From NCEH01 sp002257205 (GTDB lineage: Bacteria; Pseudomonadota; Alphaproteobacteria; Rhizobiales; Xanthobacteraceae), in NCBI RefSeq assembly GCF_043195105.1, contig NZ_JBAFWO010000006.1: DNA of 64,000 bases, one strand, 5' to 3'. Positions 43,985 to 50,801 of this stretch are shown here, piece after piece (position 1 is the stretch's first letter; every line of letters starts with the position of its first letter). The notes beneath the pieces are model-generated. The model was not told where the DNA came from and ran no database searches. It saw nothing but the letters and a program-made list of their open reading frames with translations. The translations under genes were made by a program, and so were the position numbers.

Positions 43985-44611
43985 TCAGTGCGTCGGTGAG
44001 GTGGGGGCGGGGCCGGCAGCCACCCGCGGGCCGCCGGTGAGCATGGCCAGGATGGTTCGCGGCACGAGCAGCGCGAGCATCACATGCACCACCATGAACA
44101 GGCAGATCGCGGTCATTCCGATGAAATGGGCAAGACGGGCGCCCTGGAAATCAGAAAACAGCGCGACCAGGAAAGAGAATTGAACCGGCTTCCAGATCGC
44201 CAGGCCGGATATCACCTGCACGATGATGACCAGGATCACGCCCACATAGAGCACCTTCTGCACCGCATTATAGTGGGTGAGATCGGTATGCTTGAGGCGG
44301 AAGGTCAGCGCCGCGATCGCTTCCGTGATCACCTCGCGCGGGCGGATGGGCAGCAGCATCCGACGGAACCGGCCGGAAAGCACGCCGTAGGCCAGATAGA
44401 CGAGGCCGTTTATCATCAGGATCCACATGCCGAAGAAGTGCCATTGCAAGGCGTGCTGCGCCCATATGCCGAGCACCATCCATTGCGGGAAATGGAGAAA
44501 TCCGAACAGCACTTCGTCGTTATAGATCTTCCAGCCGCTGCCGATCATGATGATCATCGCGATCGCATTGGTCCAATGGACGATGCGTATGAGGAGGGGA
44601 TGCATCTTCAT
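43985..44611 (-). CDS. Cytochrome b/b6-type membrane subunit (partner of the oxidoreductase)
   Basis: 208 residues with four main membrane segments: IRIVHWTNAIAMIIMIGSGW, then a second with LQWHFFGMWILMINGLVYLAYG, a third VLYVGVILVIIVQVISGLAIW and a fourth LAHFIGMTAICLFMVVHVMLALLV. Histidines in segments 1, 2 and 4 are placed to bind heme, as in cytochrome b561-like partners of molybdenum enzymes. The gene ends 15 bases before the oxidoreductase start. Likely passes quinol electrons to it. Confidence 0.85.
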   Translation of the reverse strand: MKMHPLLIRIVHWTNAIAMIIMIGSGWKIYNDEVLFGFLHFPQWMVLGIWAQHALQWHFFGMWILMINGLVYLAYGVLSGRFRRMLLPIRPREVITEAIAALTFRLKHTDLTHYNAVQKVLYVGVILVIIVQVISGLAIWKPVQFSFLVALFSDFQGARLAHFIGMTAICLFMVVHVMLALLVPRTILAMLTGGPRVAAGPAPTSPTH

Positions 44612-44645
44612 CGCCGTGGGTCCGTTTCATCGTGGGGCGCCAGGG

Positions 44646-45113
44646 TCAGCGGCGGCTGATTGCGATCCGAATGATGTCGTTCTTTTGGATGGGTGTGCCC
44701 TGGGCGGGGTCCCACGTGGCGAGTTTTGGAACGTCCTCGCGGGGGATATCGAGCAGGTTGATATGACGCGCGAGGATGGCGACCGTCTCGATGGGAATGG
44801 GCACCGGCCGCCCGCCGCAGCCGAACCATCCGCCTTCCGGCATCACGAGAACGATCGCGCCGTCCGGCTTGCGGGCGACTTCGGTGACATAGCCGAGGAT
44901 GCGGTCGTCAAAATCCTGGATCGGGATGCCGATCAAATCGCCGACGCGGACCTTCTGGGGAAAACGGGCATTCATCCGCTCTTCCGGCGTCTGATCATCC
45001 TCGCTCACGGTCTGCTGGCCTTGGGAGTGGGCGCCGCCGGGCAATCCGCCGGCGTGTGCCGCAAGCGGGGCCAGAAGCAAGGCGAGGAGCAGGGGCAGGG
45101 CAGCGCGGCGCAT
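44646..45113 (-). CDS. Secreted PRC-barrel-like protein
   Basis: 155 residues with a Sec signal peptide (RRAALPLLLALLLAPLAAHAGG). The mature part has VRVGDLIGIPIQDFDDRILGYVTEVARKPDGAIVLVM and IPIETVAIL, the beta pattern of PRC-barrel domains, which bind partners in RNA processing and photosynthetic complexes but are often of unknown role when secreted. It starts one base after the mtnK stop and ends 34 bases before the cytochrome b gene, so it is co-transcribed. Confidence 0.65.
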   Translation of the reverse strand: MRRAALPLLLALLLAPLAAHAGGLPGGAHSQGQQTVSEDDQTPEERMNARFPQKVRVGDLIGIPIQDFDDRILGYVTEVARKPDGAIVLVMPEGGWFGCGGRPVPIPIETVAILARHINLLDIPREDVPKLATWDPAQGTPIQKNDIIRIAISRR

Positions 45114-45114
45114 G

Positions 45115-46374
45115 TCAAACGGTCCTTAAGGAACGGGCGAGCCGGCTGACGTGCCGGGGATCGGAAAATGTGTCGGGCTGAAGCATGAGGCGCCGCCCCA
45201 TGGCGAGGGCGCGGCGCTCGCAGGTGGCGCGCAGGGTGAGATCCGCGATGGTCTCGAATTCCGGGATATGCGCGAGGCCGAGGATGCGCCGATGCATCTC
45301 GATGCCGGCAAACCCGAGCGTATCGCGCCAGATGTCCCGTAGCAGAGCGGCGAGGGCGGCTTCGGCGCCTTCGGCATCGCCGCCATCCTCGAACAGTTCG
45401 GCCAGGCCGAGCATGCCGGTTCGCTCGGTGCGCCAAAGCCGCGCGAACTCTGCCTCGAAGGCGGACCAGACGCCCTCCACCAGCTGGAGAATCCAGTCTT
45501 CATAAGCGGCGCGCGCGTGGTCTTCGGCGTCGTGCCCGGCTTTGGCGAAATAGGCCATCAGCAGATTGCCCAGGAACGCCCCGATGTCGAAGCCCATGGG
45601 CCCGTAGAAGGCGAATTCCGGATCGATGACGCGGCTGTCCTGCGCGGTCACCATCACCGAGCCGGAATGGAAATCGCCGTGCAGCAAGGTTTCCGCGCAG
45701 GTGGCGAATTTACGCTTCAGCGCCGCCGCCGCCAGCTTGAGCGCCCGATCGGCGCGCAGCGCCGCGGCATCCTCTTCCAGGCCGGGCGTGACGCGGTTGC
45801 GCGGCGAGACGCAGAACGGGTCGGTGAAGATCAGGTCCTCGCTGATGCCGCACAATTCCACATTGCCGGCGAACAGCGCGAGGTCGCGCTTGCGGTGGGC
45901 CGTCTCCATGGCGAAATCCGAGCCGCGAAACAGCGTGCGCGCCAGATACTGGCCCATCTGCCGGTCGAGCTGCGGCAGCACGTCCCCGGCCATCAGGCTT
46001 TTGCGCAGGATGACGTGGGGCGTGAGATAGTCCATGACGATCAGCGCCTGTTCCTGATCGAAGACATGGACCTGCGGCAGCCGGCCGGGATCGCGCTGGC
46101 CCAGGCGAACCAGCGCATGATATTCGAAATAGCTCCGCTCCAGCGACATGGGCCAGCTCTCGCCGACGCAGCGCGCATAAGGCAGCGCCTGCTTCGCGAT
46201 CACCGCCCCAAGCAGCCCCTCGACGATGAAGACGAGGTTGAGATTGCCGTCGCCGACCTCGCGGATGCGCCAATGCTCGGCCGGGCCGATCCGATGGGCA
46301 AGGCCGGGCGCCGCTGCGAGCCGGCGGGGCAGGGTGCCCACATCGAGGGGCTCATAGGGACGTTTGTCCAGCAT
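45115..46374 (-). CDS. mtnK: S-methyl-5-thioribose kinase
   Basis: 419 residues of the MTR kinase (APH-like) family: VGDGNLNLVFIV for nucleotide binding, ARCVGESWPMSLERSYFEYHAL, the catalytic loop LLHGDFHSGSVMV, and DPEFAFYGPMGFDIGAFLGNLLMAYF for metal binding. It phosphorylates methylthioribose from methylthioadenosine salvage. The ATG at 46374 has GGAGG five bases upstream. Its usual partner mtnA is absent from the window, so here it may act on a related 5-substituted ribose. A SigF-type promoter motif lies 70 bases upstream in the only large gap of the block. Confidence 0.85.
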   Translation of the reverse strand: MLDKRPYEPLDVGTLPRRLAAAPGLAHRIGPAEHWRIREVGDGNLNLVFIVEGLLGAVIAKQALPYARCVGESWPMSLERSYFEYHALVRLGQRDPGRLPQVHVFDQEQALIVMDYLTPHVILRKSLMAGDVLPQLDRQMGQYLARTLFRGSDFAMETAHRKRDLALFAGNVELCGISEDLIFTDPFCVSPRNRVTPGLEEDAAALRADRALKLAAAALKRKFATCAETLLHGDFHSGSVMVTAQDSRVIDPEFAFYGPMGFDIGAFLGNLLMAYFAKAGHDAEDHARAAYEDWILQLVEGVWSAFEAEFARLWRTERTGMLGLAELFEDGGDAEGAEAALAALLRDIWRDTLGFAGIEMHRRILGLAHIPEFETIADLTLRATCERRALAMGRRLMLQPDTFSDPRHVSRLARSLRTV

Positions 46375-46443
46375 ACGGACCTCCATCGGTTGGTCGCATC
46401 CTCCCCGCCGCATGGGCCGGCAAAGATGACGCTCTGAAAGGAG

Positions 46444-46469
46444 TTCGCGGGCCACGCGGGGATCGTTAC
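46444..46469 (-). promoter_or_regulatory. Predicted SigF-type promoter upstream of mtnK
   Basis: On the minus strand GTAACG (46464-46469), 16 bases, CGAA (46444-46447). It differs by one base from GTAACC-N16-CGAA, which I recall as the Caulobacter SigF promoter. It lies in the 126-base gap between the EamA gene and mtnK. An identical arrangement occurs at 50588-50613. Confidence 0.6.
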
Positions 46470-46500
46470 ATCGCGCGGGATTTTTCCCGGCGGGCGGGGT

Positions 46501-46869
46501 TCAACTCGTCGCGAGCACCACCACCCCGAGACCCACCAGCAGCGTGCCGCCGAGGCGCTGCGGCGTGAGCGGTTCTCCCAGCAATTGCCAGGAGGCCAGC
46601 GCCACGAATACAAAGCCGAGGCCGAGGAAGGGATAGGCGAAGGAGGCCTCGACCCGGCTCAGCACATAGACCCACACCGCCACGCTGATCGCGTAACAGG
46701 CGAGGCCGCCGAAAATGCCTGGGCGCACCAGCACCCGGAGCAGGTTCGTGAGGGTCGCGCCATCCTCGAAGCCGAGGCCGGAGCGCGCGCCCCAGCGCAA
46801 CAGGATCTGCGCCGAGGCATTCAGCGCGACGCTGAGCAGGATGACGGCGATCAGAAACAGGCGGCTCAT
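46501..46869 (-). CDS. EamA/SMR-like small membrane transporter (ArnE-like)
   Basis: 122 residues with four hydrophobic segments: LFLIAVILLSVALNASAQILL, then FGGLACYAISVAVWVYVLSRV, YPFLGLGFVFVALASWQLLG and LGGTLLVGLGVVVLATS. Size and pattern match the ArnE/EamA half-transporters that flip undecaprenyl-phosphate sugars, or small multidrug transporters. Six bases downstream of the epimerase gene. With a GT2 and an epimerase next door, a lipid-linked sugar flippase subunit is the better guess. Confidence 0.7.
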   Translation of the reverse strand: MSRLFLIAVILLSVALNASAQILLRWGARSGLGFEDGATLTNLLRVLVRPGIFGGLACYAISVAVWVYVLSRVEASFAYPFLGLGFVFVALASWQLLGEPLTPQRLGGTLLVGLGVVVLATS

Positions 46870-46875
46870 GATCTT

Positions 46876-47904
46876 CTATGCCTGGGCAAGTTCGGCCATC
46901 CCGTCTTCGAAGGCCATGGTCGGCCGCCAGCCCAATTGGGCGCGCAGGTGCGAGGAATCCGCCGTGATGTGGCGTACGTCGCCGAGTCGGTACCGCCCCG
47001 TCACGATTGGCGCGGGGCCCTTGAGCGAGCGAGCCAGGGCTTCGGCCATCTCTCCCACGGTGCGCGGGGTGCCGGAGCCGACGTTGAAGGCCGCGACGCC
47101 CTGCGTATGCATTTCGCAGGCCTGGACCGTCGCCGCCGCGATGTCGCGCACATGGACGAAGTCGCGCCTTTGCCTGCCATCCTCGAACACCTGGGGCGCC
47201 AGCCCGTTGCGGAGCGCGGACGTGAAGATCGCGGCCACACCGGCATAGGGCGTATCGCGCGGCATGCCCGGCCCGTAGACATTGTGATAGCGCAGCATCG
47301 CCGCCGCACCGCCGGTCACGCGCGCCCAGTTGGCGGCATAGAATTCCTGCGCCACCTTGCTGCTGGCATAGGCGTTGCGCGGATCGAAGGGGGTCGTTTC
47401 GCTGACGAGCTGCGTGCTCAACCGGCGGCCGCAATGGGGGCAGGGCGGCTCGAAATCGCCCGCCGCCAGGGCCGCCTCGAAGCGCGGCGCCGGGCGCACC
47501 ACGCCATGTTCGGGGCACAGGCCCACGCCCTCGCCATAGACCACCATGGAGCTTGCCAGAGTCAGGCGCGGCACGCCGGCCCGCGCCATCGCCGCGAGCA
47601 GAACCGCAGTCCCCAAATCATTGGAGGAGACATAATCGGGCAGGTCGCCCACATCCACGCCGAGCCCGACCTTGGCGGCAAGATGAAGCACCGCATCCAC
47701 CCCTCGAACCGCCGTGTCGACCGCCGCCGCGTCCCGCACGTCGCCAAGCTGAAATTCCACGCCGGGGGGCGGCGTCCAGGGCTTGCCGCGATGCACGTCG
47801 GCGCGCAGGGAATCGAGCACCCGCACCGCGTGGCCGCGCGTGCGCAGGCGGGCAAGGACGTGCTGGCCGATGAAGCCGGCACCGCCGGTCAGAAGCACAT
47901 GCAT
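46876..47904 (-). CDS. NAD-dependent sugar epimerase/dehydratase
   Basis: 342 residues, extended SDR: LLTGGAGFIGQHV at the N-terminus, LHLAAKVGLGVD, LASSMVVYGEG with the catalytic Ser, NAYASSK as Y-x3-K, and RYHNVYGPG. The enzyme acts on nucleotide sugars. Unusually, between the Ser and Tyr motifs it carries an insertion with PPCPHCGRRL, a possible zinc knuckle half-site. One base separates it from the GT2 gene stop. Substrate not deducible. Confidence 0.85.
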   Translation of the reverse strand: MHVLLTGGAGFIGQHVLARLRTRGHAVRVLDSLRADVHRGKPWTPPPGVEFQLGDVRDAAAVDTAVRGVDAVLHLAAKVGLGVDVGDLPDYVSSNDLGTAVLLAAMARAGVPRLTLASSMVVYGEGVGLCPEHGVVRPAPRFEAALAAGDFEPPCPHCGRRLSTQLVSETTPFDPRNAYASSKVAQEFYAANWARVTGGAAAMLRYHNVYGPGMPRDTPYAGVAAIFTSALRNGLAPQVFEDGRQRRDFVHVRDIAAATVQACEMHTQGVAAFNVGSGTPRTVGEMAEALARSLKGPAPIVTGRYRLGDVRHITADSSHLRAQLGWRPTMAFEDGMAELAQA

Positions 47905-47905
47905 G

Positions 47906-48664
47906 TCACTGCCCTCCCGAAAACGAGGTAAGTGGCGCGCCGGCTTCGGCCCGGCGCAGGGTCCAGGCCAGGCGCACGAAGGTCGCGGTGATCTTCCAGG
48001 CCGCCTTCACACCCGCGGCGAGATTGCCGGAGACCTTGGAATCTCCGCCCCGGCGGCAGCGATGGTCGACCGGCACCTCCAGGCTGCGCAGGCCGGCGGC
48101 GGCGACGCGCATCTGCATTTCCAGGTTCCAGCCATAGGTCATCTCCGCCATGCCGAGCGCGCGCAGCGTCTCCACCCGCATGGCGCGCAGGGGCGACATG
48201 TCGGAGAACTGCACCCCGTAGGTCCGCCGCAGCAATTGGCCCGCGAGCCAGCCGGCCGCGATCTGCTGCGCCGTCATGCTGCCTGCCTCGCGCTTTCCCC
48301 TGAGGCGCGAGCCCATGACGAAATCCGCCTCCCCGCGCGCGATCGGCCCGATGATCGAGGCGATGAAGGCCGGCACGTCGCTGCCGTCGCCATCGAGGAA
48401 GCACACGATTTCCGTACCCGGCCCGACGGCGGCAAGGCCCGCGGCGCAAGCCCGGCCGTAGCCGCGCATGGGTGCGCGCACCACCCGCGCACCGGCCGCC
48501 TCGGCCCGCGCGGCGGTACGGTCGGTCGAGCCGTTGTCGACCACGATGACTTCGCCAATCCCCTGCGCGAGCACCTCGCGGACCACGTCCGCGATCGGCT
48601 CTTCCTCGTTCAGGCAAGGGATGATGATCGCGGTCGCGGAGCGGTGGGGGAGGGGCATGCTCAT
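47906..48664 (-). CDS. Family 2 glycosyltransferase (polyprenyl-phosphate sugar synthase-like)
   Basis: 252 residues, GT-A fold: AIIIPCLNEEEPIADVV, VVDNGSTDRTA, VCFLDGDGSDVPAFI with the DxD-like motif, and YGVQFSDMSPLRAMR. This group transfers a sugar from a nucleotide to a lipid phosphate, as dolichol-phosphate mannose synthase does. No membrane segments at the C-terminus, so it would act at the inner face of the membrane. ATG overlaps the DUF2064 gene stop as ATGA. Confidence 0.85.
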   Translation of the reverse strand: MSMPLPHRSATAIIIPCLNEEEPIADVVREVLAQGIGEVIVVDNGSTDRTAARAEAAGARVVRAPMRGYGRACAAGLAAVGPGTEIVCFLDGDGSDVPAFIASIIGPIARGEADFVMGSRLRGKREAGSMTAQQIAAGWLAGQLLRRTYGVQFSDMSPLRAMRVETLRALGMAEMTYGWNLEMQMRVAAAGLRSLEVPVDHRCRRGGDSKVSGNLAAGVKAAWKITATFVRLAWTLRRAEAGAPLTSFSGGQ

Positions 48665-49395
48665 GCCATCACCAGCGCGTCGCGGCGCTGCCGCATGAAG
48701 GCTTGCGTGCGGGGCGCGCGCTGGAGCGGCCCGGTGGCGAAGGGCGGACGCGTGCCGGCCAGTTCGCGCTCCAGCAGCGCGTACGAGGCGGCATCGTCCA
48801 CATCGTACCAGGCATCGAGCGTGATCACGGGCAGGTCGATTTCGCGTGCGCGTTCAAGGGTGCGCGCATAGACCGCCGGCGTGCTCCAGGGGATGTCGGC
48901 GAACAGATGGGGATGCGGCCGCGAGAGGCCGATCAGGGTGTATCCGCCGTCGAGTGCCGGGCTGAGCACGAGATTGTCGCCGCGAAGCACCGCCTCTACC
49001 GCCGCGTCGAGGATGGCGCGCGGCAAGGTGGGGCTGTCGGAATTGATCACGATCGCTCCGGCGTGCCCGGCCGCCAGAAGATCGTTGATCCCGGTCTCCA
49101 GGCGCACGCCGAAATTGCCCTCGGCCTGCAACACGAGGCCGAAACCATCCGGCAGCAGGGGGCGCAATTGGGCTTCCGATCCGGCGGGCGTGTAGACAGC
49201 ATAGCCCTCCGCCCGGCCGGTGCCGGTCATGCTTTCGATGGTCGTCGCCAGGTCCTGGATGAAGCAGGCGGAGATGCCGGCGCATTCCTCGGGCCGCAAG
49301 GGCGGGGACAGCCGCGTCTTCGAGCGGCCGGGGCTCGGCGTCTTGCAGATGATGGCGATTGCGACAGATGGTGCCGTCTTGGATCCGTGCGTCAT
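48661..49395 (-). CDS. DUF2064/TIGR04282 glycosyltransferase-like protein
   Basis: 244 residues: IAIICKTPSPGRSKTRLSPPL at the start and VINSDSPTLPRAILDAAV and VLSPALDGGYTLIGL in the core, the signature of the DUF2064 GT-A-like family. Members often sit with radical-SAM arsenosugar genes, from which TIGR04282 takes its name. No such radical-SAM gene is in this window. One base after the trans-sulfuration gene stop. Role probably nucleotidyl- or glycosyl-transfer. Confidence 0.82.
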   Translation of the reverse strand: MTHGSKTAPSVAIAIICKTPSPGRSKTRLSPPLRPEECAGISACFIQDLATTIESMTGTGRAEGYAVYTPAGSEAQLRPLLPDGFGLVLQAEGNFGVRLETGINDLLAAGHAGAIVINSDSPTLPRAILDAAVEAVLRGDNLVLSPALDGGYTLIGLSRPHPHLFADIPWSTPAVYARTLERAREIDLPVITLDAWYDVDDAASYALLERELAGTRPPFATGPLQRAPRTQAFMRQRRDALVMA

Positions 49396-49396
49396 G

Positions 49397-50545
49397 TCAG
49401 ATCACTCCCGTGAGCGCCTGGAGAAGATCGCGATACAGATCCTCCGGATCCTCCAGCCCCACCGAAAGGCGCAGCAGATCCTCGGGACAGGGCGAATCCT
49501 CGCCCTCGATGGAGGCGCGGTGTTCGATCAAGCTCTCCACCCCGCCGAACGAAGTGGCGCGGCGCCACAGCCGTACATGGGCCGCCACCGCGATGGCCTG
49601 GGCGCGATCTTCCAGGCGGATCGACAGCATGCCGCCAAACCCGCCGCTCATCTGCCGCGCGGCGACGGCATGGCCGGGATGATCGACAAGGCCGGGATAG
49701 AGCACGGCACGGATCGCGGGATGAACCGCGAGCCGCTCGGCCAAGAGCGTCGCGGTCTGGCTTTGCGCCAGGACGCGCAGGTCGAGCGTGCGCAATCCGC
49801 GCAGCAGCAGGAACGCGTCGAACGGGCTGAGGAAGGCGCCGTGGTGCCGCCGGATGTCGTAGATCCGCGACCAGGCCGCATCCACCCGCGCCGTCGCCAC
49901 CACGCCCGCGACCACGTCGGAATGGCCGTTCAGATATTTGGTGGCCGAATGCACCACCAGATCACACCCGCAATCGAGCGGCTGGCTGAGAATCGGGGTG
50001 GAGACGGTGGAATCCGCGCATACGATGGCACCGGCGAGGTGTGCGATGCCGCAGACCGCGCGGATGTCCGTGATGGTCCACAGCGGGTTGCTGGGCGTCT
50101 CGATCCAGACCAGCCCGGTCTTTCCGGGAATGATCGCCGCGCGGACCGCCTCGAGGTCCGACATATCGACGAAGCTCACCGCGTGGCCGTAGCGCGGAAG
50201 CTCCTGCAACCATTGGCGCAGACCCCAATACATGACCGACGGCGCGACGACGTGGGTCGGCGCGAGCGACAGGAACACCGCCGTCGCGGCCGCCATGCCG
50301 GAGCTGAACATCATCGCCTCGCTGGCATGCTCCAGCTCGGCGATCAGCGCCTCGGCCTGATGGATGGATCTGTTGTCCGACCGGCCATAGACGAAGCCGG
50401 TGCTGTAGCCATTGTCCGCGTCGCGGATGAAGGTGGTCGCGACATGGATCGGCGGGGTAAGCCCGCGCGTCGCCGGATCGCCAGCGCCCAGCGCGCTCGC
50501 GGCGAGGGTGCGCCGCGTCAGAGAGGGAACGTGCCGGTCGTCCAT
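49397..50545 (-). CDS. PLP-dependent trans-sulfuration enzyme (cystathionine gamma-synthase/lyase family)
   Basis: 382 residues: GLTPPIHVATTFI, VYGRSDNRSIHQAEALIAELE, MMFSSGMAAATAVFLSLAP for phosphate binding, and VHSATKYLNGHSDV with the PLP lysine. YSTGFVYGR differs from the usual GYxYxR only slightly. The family makes or breaks cystathionine, homocysteine or methionine C-S bonds; the exact reaction is not visible. It is the first gene of the minus-strand block and has a SigF-type promoter and a hairpin leader upstream. Confidence 0.85.
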   Translation of the reverse strand: MDDRHVPSLTRRTLAASALGAGDPATRGLTPPIHVATTFIRDADNGYSTGFVYGRSDNRSIHQAEALIAELEHASEAMMFSSGMAAATAVFLSLAPTHVVAPSVMYWGLRQWLQELPRYGHAVSFVDMSDLEAVRAAIIPGKTGLVWIETPSNPLWTITDIRAVCGIAHLAGAIVCADSTVSTPILSQPLDCGCDLVVHSATKYLNGHSDVVAGVVATARVDAAWSRIYDIRRHHGAFLSPFDAFLLLRGLRTLDLRVLAQSQTATLLAERLAVHPAIRAVLYPGLVDHPGHAVAARQMSGGFGGMLSIRLEDRAQAIAVAAHVRLWRRATSFGGVESLIEHRASIEGEDSPCPEDLLRLSVGLEDPEDLYRDLLQALTGVI

Positions 50546-50559
50546 CCTGGTTTATGTCT

Positions 50560-50584
50560 CGATCGATTGAACAGCTATCGATCG
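50560..50584 (-). promoter_or_regulatory. Perfect inverted repeat in the leader of the trans-sulfuration gene
   Basis: CGATCGAT (50560-50567), 9 bases, ATCGATCG (50577-50584). It lies 14 bases before the start codon and just after the predicted promoter, so it would form an RNA hairpin near the ribosome site or act as an operator. Confidence 0.5.
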
Positions 50585-50587
50585 GTA

Positions 50588-50613
50588 TTCGTGGGCGCGC
50601 GGCGGTTCGTTAC
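50588..50613 (-). promoter_or_regulatory. Predicted SigF-type promoter of the trans-sulfuration operon
   Basis: On the minus strand GTAACG (50608-50613), 16 bases, CGAA (50588-50591), exactly the arrangement at 46444-46469. The start codon is 43 bases downstream. Confidence 0.6.
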
Positions 50614-50617
50614 AGGC

Positions 50618-50631
50618 TCACACGCGTGTGA
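50618..50631. promoter_or_regulatory. 14-base palindrome upstream of the predicted SigF promoter
   Basis: TCACACGCGTGTGA, perfect, ending four bases before the -35-like element. A regulator site is possible; no partner protein can be named. Confidence 0.35.
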
Positions 50632-50718
50632 TCGTGGGGCGGCCGGCGGGGCCGCTCCGTGCTTGGCGCGCCCGGCATCGCGGCGGGCCTGTGGGCGCGG
50701 ATCGCGCTCTAACTTGAA

Positions 50719-50785
50719 TAGAGGGGGATTCACTACCCACATCGCATCGCCTTGGGCGATTCAATGTGGGTAGATCCGGCTCTAG
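50719..50785. repeat. Palindromic 3'-end element with a long stem
   Basis: TAGAGGGGGATTCAC, then CTACCCACATCGCATCGCC pairing imperfectly with GGCGATTCAATGTGGGTAG, then ATCCGGCTCTAG. It lies 17 bases after the stop of the minus-strand gene at 50802. Largest member of the family seen in this window. Confidence 0.7.
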
Positions 50786-50801
50786 GGGCGTGTGAGGGGC
50801 C

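Noticed and set aside
46375..46500. SAM-sensing riboswitch before mtnK or the trans-sulfuration gene
   Set aside because: I looked for SAM-II-like or other known aptamer cores in both leaders and saw none; the leader hairpin at 50560 is a simple inverted repeat.
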